A DNA stretch of 64,000 nucleotides from CADCWK01 sp965218235 (GCA_965218235.1 OZ244595.1:248001-312000); one strand, 5' to 3'; counted from the first letter of the stretch, positions 8,914 to 17,309 are shown. The notes: generated from the sequence alone by a model not told the origin. Translations and numbers: made by a program.

Positions 8914-10107
8914 CTACCGGCTACCGAGCAGCTGGCTGATCCGCTCGACCGACGTCTGGAGCGAGGCGTCGTCGGTCGCGAACGACAGCCGAAAATGCCC
9001 TTCTCCGGCCTGGCCGAAGGCGACACCGGGGACCACGGCGACGTAGACCTCCCGCAGAATCCGGTCGCTCAGTTCCATTGACGACAGCCCGGTCTCGCGA
9101 GCATCGACCATCGCGTAGAACGCGCCCTCCGGCAGCGGGCAGCTCAGGCCCCTGACCGCGTTGAGCCCCTCGCTGACCATCCGGCGACGGCGGTCCCAGG
9201 CCGTGACCATCTCACCGATGAAGGCCTGGTCGCCGGACAGCGCCGCCACGCCTCCGGCCTGGGCGAACGAGGTCGCGCAGGTGACGGAGTGACTGTGAAC
9301 CTTCGCGATCTGCTCGACGAACCCGGCCGGCCCGGCGACGTAGCCGAGCCGCCAACCGGTCATCGCGTAAGCCTTGGACAGTCCGTTGAAAGTCAGCGTC
9401 CGCTCGAACATCCCCGGCAGCGTCGCGATGCTGATGTGGCGGTGACCGTCGTAGACGATCTTCTCGTACATCTCGTCGGCGAAGACGAGCAGGTCGTGCG
9501 CAATCGCGACCGCCGCGATCACCTCGTACTCGGCCCGGGTCGTTACCCGTCCGGTCGGGTTGTTCGGGGAGTTGAGCAGGATCGCCCGCGTCTTCGGTGA
9601 GATCGCCGCCTCGAGTTTCTCGCGGGTGATCGCGAAGTTGTCGTCCGCGTCAAGCGCGACCGAAACCGGTGTCCCGCCGGCCAGTTCGATCATCGGGACG
9701 TAGCTCACCCAGGCCGGTTCAAGGACGAGCATCTCGACACCCGGCTCGATCAGCGTCAGCGCCGCCTGGAACAGGGCCGCCTTGGCACCCGGGGTGACGA
9801 TGATCTCGTTTTGCCAATCGTAATCGAGCCCGTTCTCAACCCTGAGCTTGGCCGCAATGGCCCTGCGGAAGGCCGGCGTCCCGGGCGAGGCAACGTAGTG
9901 GGTGTCGCCGCCGTTCATGGCGTCGATCGCGGCCTGCCGGATGGGCATCGGCGTGATGAAGTCCGGGTCACCGCCACCGAGGTCGATCACGTCCAGCCCC
10001 TCGGCCCTGAGCTGGCGAGCCCGGTCCGAAACGGCGAGCGTCGGCGATGGCGCCAGCTCTCGAACGCGATCGGCGAGGAAGCTGGCGGGGGTACGCTGGG
10101 TCTGCAC
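8914..10107 (-). CDS. Pyridoxal-phosphate aminotransferase (class I/II, aspartate type)
   Basis: A 397-residue fold-type I aminotransferase. The PLP lysine lies in LSKAYAMTGWRLGY; NSPNNPTGRV and the FADEMYEKIVY strand carry the pyridine-nitrogen Asp and the phosphate-binding Tyr region; the C-terminal Arg region FRLSFATDD binds substrate carboxylate. This is the AspC/PatA-like group, moving amino groups between amino acids and 2-oxoglutarate. The start is taken as GTG at 10107 (MQTQRTPASF) because TGGAGTG sits just upstream and the N-terminal DRVRELAPSPTLAVSDRA aligns with family starts. Single gene. Confidence 0.9.
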   Translation of the reverse strand: MQTQRTPASFLADRVRELAPSPTLAVSDRARQLRAEGLDVIDLGGGDPDFITPMPIRQAAIDAMNGGDTHYVASPGTPAFRRAIAAKLRVENGLDYDWQNEIIVTPGAKAALFQAALTLIEPGVEMLVLEPAWVSYVPMIELAGGTPVSVALDADDNFAITREKLEAAISPKTRAILLNSPNNPTGRVTTRAEYEVIAAVAIAHDLLVFADEMYEKIVYDGHRHISIATLPGMFERTLTFNGLSKAYAMTGWRLGYVAGPAGFVEQIAKVHSHSVTCATSFAQAGGVAALSGDQAFIGEMVTAWDRRRRMVSEGLNAVRGLSCPLPEGAFYAMVDARETGLSSMELSDRILREVYVAVVPGVAFGQAGEGHFRLSFATDDASLQTSVERISQLLGSR

Positions 10108-10360
10108 GGGATCACTCCATGACGACGACGGTCCCGACCGCGCCGGTTCGCGCCGGGAATATAGGGATTGTAGGCCGATCCGACCCACCACGCGGGGTCG
10201 TTGAGAGGGCATCCCCGGCTGGACCAACCCCCGATTACCGCTGCACGACCGGCCGATTCGGGGACCGGCGATCTACACCGGGAAGCCGGTGTCTCTCACG
10301 GAGAGATCAACGGCTGTCCAATTCGACCCTGTGCTGTGCGCTCGAGTGGACCGCCGACGA

Positions 10361-11191
10361 TTACCGGAGCGGCGTCGTGTTCGTCGGCCGGGCCGGGGCA
10401 ACCACCCTAACCGGCGGCGTGGACGAAGCAACCGGAGCGGACGAGCCGGTCTTCTGGCTCATCTGCTCGTCGAAGCCCGGCACCCGCTGGCGCATCAGCT
10501 CGGCGGCGTGGGTATTGGCGGACTTCATCAGCCGGTCCGCCGACTGCGTCACGATCTCCAGGAGACCGGTCTGCTGGATGATGCCGAGCAGCCCACCGGG
10601 CGCCTGCTGGCCACTCGAGGACTTCGACGACTCCGATTGGGTGCTGCCGGATGCATGCTGATCCGAGCCGCTGTCGCCGTGGTAGTGATGATGATGCTGG
10701 CTGCCTCCGCCTCCCGACCCGCCGAGCACCATTCCGCCGATCAGACCGGCGCCGACCGCCACCAGGGGGTGAGCCGCAACCCAGTCCTTCGCCCGGGAGA
10801 GCGTCTCCGGCGCCGCCGACTTCACCTTTTCGGCGATGTCTTGGGCGGCACCTGATGGGTCCGACACCGCATCCTGGACCGTGCTCTTCGCGTCAGCGAC
10901 GGCGCTCTGCACGTTGCTCGAGGCATCGGCCGCGACGCTCTTCGCCTTGTCCGCTGCGCCGGAAGCGGAGTCCGACGCCTTCCCAGCGGCGTCGGCGCTC
11001 GCGCCCTGACCGCCCCGGGTCTCGGCATCGGGGCCCGGCGTCGAGCCGAGCTCCATCTCGGTCGCGAACGTGTCGGCGACAGGCATCGGCGGGGCGTCCA
11101 TCGAGCCGCCGAGCGGCGCAGCGAGGAACTCGCTGCCGGGCAACGGGTTGCGACCGCTACCTCCGGACTGATTTCGTTGGCCAGAATCCAT
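10361..11191 (-). CDS. Ala-rich LEA-like protein with Gly-rich membrane segment and His stretch
   Basis: A 276-residue low-complexity protein. Residues about 60-145 are Ala/Ser/Asp/Lys repeats with the 11-residue rhythm of amphipathic LEA/apolipoprotein helices (ADKAKSVAADA, VADAKSTVQDAV). Then WVAAHPLVAVGAGLIGGMVLGG (split around residue 155) forms a membrane segment of the same type as in the two neighbouring genes, followed by a Gly/Ser run, a natural QHHHHYH stretch and an acidic-polar tail. Start ATG at 11191 has AAGGAG upstream. Fourth and last gene of the operon from 12626. Likely membrane or stress-protective; function inferred only. Confidence 0.65.
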   Translation of the reverse strand: MDSGQRNQSGGSGRNPLPGSEFLAAPLGGSMDAPPMPVADTFATEMELGSTPGPDAETRGGQGASADAAGKASDSASGAADKAKSVAADASSNVQSAVADAKSTVQDAVSDPSGAAQDIAEKVKSAAPETLSRAKDWVAAHPLVAVGAGLIGGMVLGGSGGGGSQHHHHYHGDSGSDQHASGSTQSESSKSSSGQQAPGGLLGIIQQTGLLEIVTQSADRLMKSANTHAAELMRQRVPGFDEQMSQKTGSSAPVASSTPPVRVVAPARPTNTTPLR

Positions 11192-11283
11192 GACGGGAAC
11201 TCCTTCTGAGGCGATGTGAGAGCCGGTCGAACGCCGATGAGGAGCGGGCATCGATCAACGCCGGACTCCCTGGCGCGTGAGCG

Positions 11284-11745
11284 TTACTTCTGACCGACCG
11301 CGCCCTTGACCGACTTCGTCAATTCCGATACCAGGGCGCTTCCGGCCGAGGACAGGGTGTCACTCAGACCGGACGACTTCGCCGACTGCCTCAGCGACGC
11401 CTGGAGATGTCCGCCGACACTGGACGACGACCGCTGGCCGGATTGACGACTCCCACCGCCGCCGCCACTCGACAACCCGCCGCCGAGGAGAAAGCCGGCC
11501 ACGATCCCGGCGCCCGCCGCGATCAGCGGGTTCTCCCTGAGCTGGTACTTGATGTCAAACGTCTGCTTGATCTGATCCCTGGCGTCCTCGACCTGTGAGC
11601 GAATCTGGTCGGTCGTCTCTTCGACCTCGGACCGCGCGGTCTGCGTGACAGCCTGGACACGGTTCTCGAGCTCAGCGAGGCGACCAGCCGCGTCGTCGCG
11701 ATGCTGATCTAGCTCTTCACGGAGTTCGCTTGCTGTTGGGCCCAT
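11284..11745 (-). CDS. DUF3618-like membrane-associated protein
   Basis: A 153-residue protein: N-terminal coiled-coil (ELREELDQHRDDAAGRLAEL through QIRSQVEDARDQIK, residues 6-60), a membrane segment LRENPLIAAGAGIVAGFLLGGG (about 70-91), a Gly/Ser linker and a polar helical tail. The opening is like DUF3618 proteins, and the membrane segment has the NP-xx-GxGxxxGxxxG form of DUF883 anchors. Its ATG lies inside the upstream gene (37-bp overlap) behind GGAGGACAAGGA, so translation is probably coupled. Third gene of the operon. Confidence 0.7.
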   Translation of the reverse strand: MGPTASELREELDQHRDDAAGRLAELENRVQAVTQTARSEVEETTDQIRSQVEDARDQIKQTFDIKYQLRENPLIAAGAGIVAGFLLGGGLSSGGGGGSRQSGQRSSSSVGGHLQASLRQSAKSSGLSDTLSSAGSALVSELTKSVKGAVGQK

Positions 11746-12158
11746 TCCTTGTCCTCCTGCAGTGAGTCGATCGTCTCAGTCGGCTTCAGCTTGTCCGCGC
11801 TCAGTTGCGACTTGCCGACGAGCGCGAGGATGACGGCGATGACGACAAGACCGAGCGCGACGATCAGGGCCGCCGCCCAGCGAGGCATCGTGTGGTCAAG
11901 CAGTTCCATCACCATATACATCAGGAACACGAAGCCGATCAGCCCAAGAAGTGCCCCGGCTGCCAGCATCCCGATGCCCCTGGCCGCGCCGCTGGCGCTC
12001 TCGGACAGTTCCGTCCTGGCAAGTTGAATCTCGCCGCGAACCAGCCCCTGGACGTCACTGACCATCCCGCCGATCAGTTCGCTGACCGACTCGTTCTCGT
12101 GTCCGGTCCGCGGTCCGGTCGACGACCCGGTATTGGCCGCTTCTTTGATCCGTTCCAT
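11709..12158 (-). CDS. Phage-holin-superfamily III protein (DUF1469, YqjE-like)
   Basis: A 149-residue protein with an N-terminal amphipathic region (SVSELIGGMVSDVQGLVRGE, IQLARTELSESASGAARG) then two transmembrane helices (about 64-86 and 94-118). This is the DUF1469/YqjE pattern; despite the family name most chromosomal copies are not lysis holins. In enterobacteria yqjE sits beside yqjD, which supports reading this operon as a YqjD-YqjE-type set. ATG at 12158 has AGGAG upstream. Second gene of the operon and overlapping the next. Confidence 0.75.
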   Translation of the reverse strand: MERIKEAANTGSSTGPRTGHENESVSELIGGMVSDVQGLVRGEIQLARTELSESASGAARGIGMLAAGALLGLIGFVFLMYMVMELLDHTMPRWAAALIVALGLVVIAVILALVGKSQLSADKLKPTETIDSLQEDKEWAQQQANSVKS

Positions 12159-12206
12159 AGGTCGCTCCTGCACGGTGAGTCCGGGTCGCCGACCCGAACG
12201 GCGACG

Positions 12207-12626
12207 CTACCGGACGATCTTCGCCAGGATGAACCCGATCGCGACCGCGCCGATAACCGACTCGACCGGCTTGTTCCGGATGAAGGCCTCGAGGTCACTG
12301 ATGATCTCGTTGGTGTCCTTGCCCTCGAAGTAGCTCGACGCCTTTTCGAGTTGATCAGCGACGACCGATACCTGCGCCGGGAGCGGGCCGTCCTCTCCGG
12401 ACTGCTCGCGCAGCTTGTCGGCGGCGGTACTCAGGCCCGCGGACGCCTTGTCGAGCCCCTGATCGGTCTTCTCCAGTGCCTGGTCCTTGACTTCACCGGC
12501 CTTGTCGGTGGCTTGCCCGCGAATCTCGCCGGCCTTCTCCTTCGCCTGGCCAAGCTTCTCCTCGGCCTGGTCGGCAGCCTTGTTCATCTGATCGCTGGTC
12601 GAGGAGCTGGAACTGCCTGTAGACAT
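12207..12626 (-). CDS. YqjD/ElaB-like (DUF883-type) C-tail-anchored protein
   Basis: A 139-residue protein. Ser-rich start, then Lys/Glu/Ala/Gln-rich repeats (KAADQAEEKLGQAKEKAGEI, residues about 14-33) of LEA/CsbD character, and a C-terminal anchor FIRNKPVESVIGAVAIGFIL ending AKIVR, which matches the DUF883 tail (YVRENPWQ-VG-A--GF-LG-L-RR). In E. coli DUF883 proteins are inner-membrane tail-anchored and ribosome associated in stationary phase; this role is transferred by analogy only. ATG at 12626 is preceded by GGAGG. First gene of the four-gene operon divergent from groES. Confidence 0.7.
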   Translation of the reverse strand: MSTGSSSSSTSDQMNKAADQAEEKLGQAKEKAGEIRGQATDKAGEVKDQALEKTDQGLDKASAGLSTAADKLREQSGEDGPLPAQVSVVADQLEKASSYFEGKDTNEIISDLEAFIRNKPVESVIGAVAIGFILAKIVR

Positions 12627-12918
12627 GAGAGACCTCCGGGGCGCGGTCTTCGAGCGGAGGCACATCCTCCGCGAATACGTCAGTGGACGCAGGGCAAGTG
12701 CCAGCGTTCAAGGTTCTTGAATATGTCTTCGTTCATCTCTCAAGGCAGTCGGTCCTGGATGTCCCTTTGTCGAGTTGGACTTCCGTCTGTCCACCCAGCT
12801 CCGGTGGACCCACGCCGCCATGCGGCGTAGCATCACGGCGACCCGCATCCCGAACACTTCTGCCCGGTTTTGGCGCAGTCACGATCCGAAAAATCGTCTC
12901 ATTCCCATGCAACTGCGA
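12627..12918. promoter_or_regulatory. Divergent control region of YqjD-like operon and groESL
   Basis: No gene is seen here. A perfect small palindrome TTCAAG-GTT-CTTGAA lies at 12707-12721, about 80 bases upstream of the YqjD-like start, and could be an operator or part of a promoter for the minus-strand operon. No clear -35/-10 pair was recognised for that operon. Confidence 0.35.
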
Positions 12919-12945
12919 TTGGCACTCCTACTTGAAGAGTGCCAA
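12919..12945 (+). promoter_or_regulatory. CIRCE operator (HrcA binding site)
   Basis: TTGGCACTC-N9-GAGTGCCAA, the controlling inverted repeat of chaperone expression (consensus TTAGCACTC-N9-GAGTGCTAA) with compensating changes at both arms; the complementarity extends to 11 bp per arm (12917-12927 and 12937-12947). It lies 140 bases upstream of groES and overlaps the promoter, so the heat-shock repressor HrcA should repress groESL. hrcA itself is not in the window. Confidence 0.93.
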
Positions 12946-12960
12946 TCGCTGTGCTAGAGT
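12932..12960 (+). promoter_or_regulatory. groESL promoter (sigma-70 like)
   Basis: TTGAAG (12932-12937), 17-base spacer, TAGAGT (12955-12960). The -35 box sits inside the CIRCE spacer and right arm, so repressor and polymerase cannot bind together. Predicted transcript start is about 12967, leaving a leader of roughly 115 bases. Confidence 0.65.
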
Positions 12961-13084
12961 CTCCTCTTGGTATGGGCGTTCCGCGGACACGATTCAAGGA
13001 AACCCAGGCACCACCGGTCGTCCGGGGGCGTCGCACGAGCGCGCCCAATCGTCGTGCTTCACACCGTATGCAGGAGGTTTCAGG

Positions 13085-13402
13085 ATGTCTGAGACAACAG
13101 TGGATGTTTCGAGCAAGCTGCGCCCGCTCGCGGACAAGCTGGTCATTCGACCGGCCGGCCGCGAGGAGACCACCCGGGGCGGGATCATCGTCCCCGACAC
13201 CGCCAAGGAGAAGCCGCAGCGCGGCACGATCGTCGCCGCCGGCGAAGGCCGCAAGGACGACGATGGCGAGCGGATCACCCTTGACGTCAAGGTCGGCGAC
13301 CACGTCCTGTTCGCCAAGTACGCCGGCACCGAGTTCAAGCTCGAGGACGACGATCTGATCATCCTCTCCGAGAAGGACATCCTCGCCGTCATCACCGAGT
13401 AG
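13085..13402 (+). CDS. groES: Co-chaperonin GroES
   Basis: A 105-residue Hsp10. PLADKLVIRP near the start, the mobile-loop region EETTRGGIIVPDTAKEKPQ (about 26-44), and the ending DDDLIILSEKDILAVI are typical. It caps the GroEL cavity in ATP-dependent protein folding. ATG at 13085 is preceded by AGGAGGTTTCAGG, and the N-terminal SETTVDVSSK extends the family start slightly. First gene of the CIRCE-controlled operon, 126 bases before groEL. Confidence 0.97.
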   Translation: MSETTVDVSSKLRPLADKLVIRPAGREETTRGGIIVPDTAKEKPQRGTIVAAGEGRKDDDGERITLDVKVGDHVLFAKYAGTEFKLEDDDLIILSEKDILAVITE

Positions 13403-13528
13403 ACCGCCCGGACGCCGTCCGCATCCGGGCTGCTCTCTGGCTCCCTGATACTCGACCGCGCGCCGGCCTCATCTCTCCCCCCCGATACCGACCCGACATT
13501 CCGCCCGATAGCCAACAGGAGCATCCAC

Positions 13529-15157
13529 ATGGCGAAGGTTCTGGAGTTCAACGAGACAGCGCGTCATTCCCTCAAGGAGGGCGTCGACGTCCTCGCGAAC
13601 GCAGTCAAGACCACTCTCGGCCCCAAGGGCCGCAACGTCGCCCTCGACAAGAAGTTCGGCGCCCCGACCGTCACCCACGACGGCGTGACCGTGGCGAAGG
13701 AGATCGAGCTCGAGGACAACTTCGCGAACATGGGCGCCCAGCTTCTCAAGGAAGCCGCGACCAAGACCAACGACGTCGCCGGTGACGGCACGACGACCGC
13801 GACCGTGCTCGCCCAGGCGATCGTGACTGAGGGCATGCGCAACATCGCCGCCGGCGCCAACGCCATGCTCCTCAAGCAGGGCATCGACCTCGCGTCCGCC
13901 GCTGTGGTCTCCTACATTCAGGAGCTCGCCACCGAGGTCAATGGCCGGGACGAAATCGCCCAGGTCGCCTCGATCTCCTCGCAGGACAAGCTCATCGGCA
14001 GCCTGATCGCTGACGTAATGGAGAAGGTCGGCAAGGATGGCGTCATCACCGTCGAGGAGAGCCGCGGCCTCGAGTTCGAGACCGAGTTCACCGAAGGCAT
14101 GCAGATCGACCGGGGCTACATCTCCCCGTACTTCGCTACCAATACCGAGCGCATGGAAGCCGAGCTGGACGACCCGTTCGTCCTGATCACCGACAAGAAG
14201 ATCAGCGCCATCGCTGACATCCTGCCGGCCCTCGAGAAGATCGCCTCCCAGCGCGCTCCGCTCGTCATCATCGCCGAGGACGTCGACGGGGAAGCCCTCG
14301 CCACCCTCGTCGTCAACAAGATCCGCGGCACCATCAATGTCCTCGCCGTCAAGGCGCCGGGCTTCGGTGATCGCCGCAAGGAGATGCTGCGCGACATCGC
14401 CATTCTGACCGGTGGCCAGGTCATCAGCGAAGAGATCGGGCGCAAGCTCGACAGCGTCGATATCTCCGACCTGGGCCGCGCCCGCCGCGTCGTCGCCAAC
14501 AAGGACGACACCACCTTCATCGAGGGTGGCGGTGAGGCCGGGGCGATCAGCGGCCGGATCGACCAGATCCGGGCCCAGATCGAGACCACGACCAGCGACT
14601 TCGACCGCGAGAAGCTCCAGGAGCGCCTCGCGAAGCTCGCCGGTGGCGTTGCTGTCATCAAGGTTGGCGCCGCGACCGAGACCGAGCTCAAGGAGAAGAA
14701 GCACCGGGTCGAGGACGCGCTCAGCGCCACTCGGGCCGCGGTCGAAGAGGGCATCGTGCCGGGCGGTGGGGTCACCCTCGTCAACGCGATCTCCGTCCTC
14801 CAGGGCATCCAGGCCGAGGGCGACATCAAGACCGGCGTCAACATCCTGCGCCGCGCCCTCGAGGAGCCCCTCCGCGCCATCTCGACCAACGCCGGCCTCG
14901 ACGGGGCCGTCGTGATCGAGAAGGTCCGCCGCGCTCAGGACGAGCAGGGCAACAAGAACATCGGCTACGACGTCATGGGCGAAACCTACGTCGACATGAT
15001 CACGGCCGGGATCACCGACCCGGCGAAGGTCACCCGCTCCGCGGTTGCCAACGCCTCTTCGATCGCCGGGATGATCCTGACGACCGAGGCCCTGATCTCC
15101 GACAAGCCGGAGCCGGCCTCGGCCGCCCCGGCCATGCCGGGCGGCATGGACTACTAG
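13529..15157 (+). CDS. groEL: Chaperonin GroEL
   Basis: A 542-residue Hsp60. Hallmarks: TLGPKGRNV (ATP loop), DGVTVAKEIELED, VAGDGTTTATVLAQ, the apical TEGMQIDRGYISPYF, GVAVIKVGAATE, and a PGGMDY C-terminus in place of long GGM repeats. Forms the double-ring folding chamber with GroES. An AGGAG lies 7 bases before the ATG. Second gene of the operon; followed by a strong terminator. In this lineage a second groEL elsewhere is possible but cannot be seen. Confidence 0.98.
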   Translation: MAKVLEFNETARHSLKEGVDVLANAVKTTLGPKGRNVALDKKFGAPTVTHDGVTVAKEIELEDNFANMGAQLLKEAATKTNDVAGDGTTTATVLAQAIVTEGMRNIAAGANAMLLKQGIDLASAAVVSYIQELATEVNGRDEIAQVASISSQDKLIGSLIADVMEKVGKDGVITVEESRGLEFETEFTEGMQIDRGYISPYFATNTERMEAELDDPFVLITDKKISAIADILPALEKIASQRAPLVIIAEDVDGEALATLVVNKIRGTINVLAVKAPGFGDRRKEMLRDIAILTGGQVISEEIGRKLDSVDISDLGRARRVVANKDDTTFIEGGGEAGAISGRIDQIRAQIETTTSDFDREKLQERLAKLAGGVAVIKVGAATETELKEKKHRVEDALSATRAAVEEGIVPGGGVTLVNAISVLQGIQAEGDIKTGVNILRRALEEPLRAISTNAGLDGAVVIEKVRRAQDEQGNKNIGYDVMGETYVDMITAGITDPAKVTRSAVANASSIAGMILTTEALISDKPEPASAAPAMPGGMDY

Positions 15158-15242
15158 GGCGACAGGGACCACCGGTCCACACGCCTCGCCCCGGGTTGCT
15201 CCCCGGCGACGGAGTTCGCGCTCCGTTCCCCGGGAGTCGCCC

Positions 15243-15288
15243 CACTGGAGGGCCACGCCGATCGGCGTGGCCCTCCAGTGTCTTTTTC
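15243..15288 (+). terminator. groESL intrinsic terminator
   Basis: Perfect 18-bp stem (15243-15260 / 15263-15280) with only two loop bases, followed directly by TCTTTTTC. This is a strong rho-independent terminator 85 bases after the groEL stop. Confidence 0.9.
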
Positions 15289-15374
15289 GAATCCCACGGG
15301 ATCGCGGACAGGCTCTGGTATCGGTAGTGCGTCACGCTGGCCAGGCGATCGAACGATCGGCAGAGGAGGCACCA

Positions 15375-15734
15375 GTGAGCGACCGAAATGTTCGTCCGGA
15401 CCTGCGGGACCACATCGACTCGAGCGCACCGATGGATCGGGAGGACGTGACGGAACTGACCGAGGAACTCGACCCCGGCGTCACCACCGACGCGACGGAG
15501 ATGAACGAGACGACGGTGCGGGATCTCCCCCAGGCGGCGATCGACGGCGGGTGGCAGTACGCTCAGCACGACGGGAACGCCGAGCAGCTGAGCGAACACG
15601 ATACCCAGGTCGTTGCCGATATCGAGGTGGCCTACGAGAACGTCGACTCGGGCGTGGTGATCGTCGGCCGCGGCCACTCCTACACCGAGGCCTATCGCGA
15701 CGCGCTCCGGCAGATGGACATCCCACCGCGATAG
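15375..15734 (+). CDS. Conserved-looking acidic protein, unknown function
   Basis: A 119-residue soluble acidic protein starting at GTG (15375) behind AGAGGAGG, a strong ribosome binding site. The second half (ADIEVAYENVDSGVVIVGRG then HSYTEAYRDALRQM) looks folded, with a beta-hairpin and helix; the first half is Asp/Glu/Thr rich and probably disordered. I do not recognise a family. It sits after the groEL terminator so is not part of that operon. Confidence 0.6.
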   Translation: MSDRNVRPDLRDHIDSSAPMDREDVTELTEELDPGVTTDATEMNETTVRDLPQAAIDGGWQYAQHDGNAEQLSEHDTQVVADIEVAYENVDSGVVIVGRGHSYTEAYRDALRQMDIPPR

Positions 15735-15856
15735 GGAAGGCCGCCGAGCAGGAGTAACCTGGCCACTCGCGGGCGGCGGTATCGCCTGTCCGCGGGTTGT
15801 CTCACCGGCACCGGCAGGCAACAGTCATGCTCTGGACGCTGAATTTCGCCAATGCG

Positions 15857-15886
15857 CGTGGGCCACGACATCTGTCGTGGCCCACG
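15857..15886. terminator. Terminator-like hairpin
   Basis: Perfect 14-bp arms (15857-15870, 15873-15886) with a 2-nt loop, between the plus-strand unknown gene (stop 15734) and the minus-strand 30-residue gene (stop 15950). Probably terminates both. No T-run. Confidence 0.6.
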
Positions 15887-15949
15887 GATCTTCCTGAACC
15901 GGAATCGAACGATTCGCCGTTCGACCTCGGGCAGCTTTCAGTCCATGTG

Positions 15950-16042
15950 CTAGAGCAGCTGTCCAAAGAGGAAGGCGATGCCGAAGAAGAGGATGAACGC
16001 GACGATGATGATCAGAAACACCCGATAGAATCCACCGCCCAT
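15950..16042 (-). CDS. 30-residue hydrophobic membrane peptide
   Basis: ATG at 16042 reads MGGGFYRVFLIIIVAFILFF then GIAFLFGQLL and stop. AAAGGAG lies eight bases upstream, an excellent ribosome binding site. Nearly the whole peptide is one transmembrane helix after a short Gly-rich start with one Arg. It is too short for usual gene calls. Could be a small membrane regulator or type-I-toxin-like peptide; no function is assigned. Confidence 0.6.
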   Translation of the reverse strand: MGGGFYRVFLIIIVAFILFFGIAFLFGQLL

Positions 16043-16325
16043 TGTGAGTCTCCTTTCGCTCTCCGCCGTTCGCTACTCAATCCACACGCCAGCATGGAAG
16101 CCCGGTCATTCCTGAACTGGCACTCCGGCCCAACCACGGCAAGCACAGCTCGGGGTCGCAATCACGACTCGAACAATATCCATAAGGACGGCTCACCTGG
16201 TTGAAGGGCCGGCCCTGAGGAAGCGGGGCGAGAGCGTGCCGATTCATCAGACCGATGAAAGACTTAGCCCGGTCCGGCTGGGGCAACGTCTCGACTGGCG
16301 CGCGAAAATGGTGGCCGCGATCTCG
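16043..16325. other. Intergenic region upstream of the 30-residue peptide
   Basis: Lies between the stop of the minus-strand kinase and the start of the minus-strand peptide. Presumably holds the peptide promoter or a read-through leader. No structure, repeat or clear promoter was recognised. Confidence 0.2.
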
Positions 16326-17309
16326 CTACCGGAACCAGTGCCACCGCTCATCCGTCGTATCGGCCAGGAACCGCAGGATGACCAGCAGCCGGGCCATAGC
16401 CGGGCCAGGTGGACGTAGCGCGCCGGACTCCGGGACGCGCCGGCCGATCGCCGCGACGGCCCAGTGGAGGTGATACCGCAAGGCCCGGGCCTGCCAGGAA
16501 CTAAGGTCGTTCCCCGACCAGTCATCCTGCCCGAGATAGCCCTCCAGTGTGGCCGGGAGCATCGCCAGCGGGAGCTTGGCGAAGTCCATGGCGGGCTCGG
16601 CGAAGGCGGCGTCGCCCCAGTCGATGATGGCCCGGAACTCGCCGGACACAGGATCTACCATCAGATTGCGTGGAGCGATATCGCCATGGATGAGGACGAC
16701 CGGCGGGTCGATCGGGACGAACGGGGCCAGCCGGTCGAACCAGCCACGCAGCCACGTCGCCGTCTCCCCGTCGAGCGCGGCATCCCGAACGAGCGGCGAG
16801 AGCAGCTTCCGAGGGTCACCGCCACCGGCATCGACCGGGATGAGGGGCGAGGCGACCGCTCCGTTTGCCGTCGCACCGTGGAGCAAGCCGAGTTGCCGGC
16901 CCACCTCCCGGTAGATCGTCTGCGATGCTGTAGCTGGCAATGCCAGGCGCTCGATGTCCACGCCCGGAACGCGCCGGAGCACCATGTATGGCACGCCGAG
17001 CGTTGCCGATCGCTCCTCGAAGGCGATGATCTCGGGCGTCCAGACCCCTGTGCCACGAACGATCGGGACGACCTCGCACTCCTTCCGCAGGTCGTCGGCG
17101 AGTGGACCGCTGTTCCGCGGGATGCGCAGGACCAGATCGTCGCCGAGCAACCAGGCGTGATTGGCCTCTCCCGCCGGGAGCGGTCGGATAGCGGACACGT
17201 CGACCTGGAACCGCCTGGCGATCCTGGCCAGAACCTCCATCTCAGGGACCGCTCGATCCGTCAGCGCCCACCTCTCGTTCGTCGTCGCGGCACCTCCTGA
17301 GCACCTCAC
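16326..17309 (-). CDS. Aminoglycoside phosphotransferase-family (APH) kinase
   Basis: A protein-kinase-like small-molecule phosphotransferase of about 300-327 residues. The Brenner-type catalytic loop VLIHGDIAPRNLMVD carries the catalytic Asp and Asn, and AIIDWGDAAFAEPAMDFAK carries the metal-binding Asp (DFG-like); GEANHAWLLGDDLVLRIPR is the nucleotide-binding lobe. Natural substrate unknown; resistance should not be assumed. Start uncertain: the longest frame begins at GTG 17309, an AGGAGG follows inside it, and the first ATG (MEVLARIARRF) is at 17240; the latter would leave a complete kinase. Confidence 0.8.
   Translation of the reverse strand: MRCSGGAATTNERWALTDRAVPEMEVLARIARRFQVDVSAIRPLPAGEANHAWLLGDDLVLRIPRNSGPLADDLRKECEVVPIVRGTGVWTPEIIAFEERSATLGVPYMVLRRVPGVDIERLALPATASQTIYREVGRQLGLLHGATANGAVASPLIPVDAGGGDPRKLLSPLVRDAALDGETATWLRGWFDRLAPFVPIDPPVVLIHGDIAPRNLMVDPVSGEFRAIIDWGDAAFAEPAMDFAKLPLAMLPATLEGYLGQDDWSGNDLSSWQARALRYHLHWAVAAIGRRVPESGALRPPGPAMARLLVILRFLADTTDERWHWFR

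Noticed and set aside
10680..10700. His stretch as an artificial tag
   Set aside because: It lies inside a native gene with normal codon mix and is interrupted by Tyr; no vector sequence is near.
13469..15256. Minus-strand frame of about 595 codons
   Set aside because: Antisense to groEL; low-complexity Asp/Gly/Leu translation with no family.
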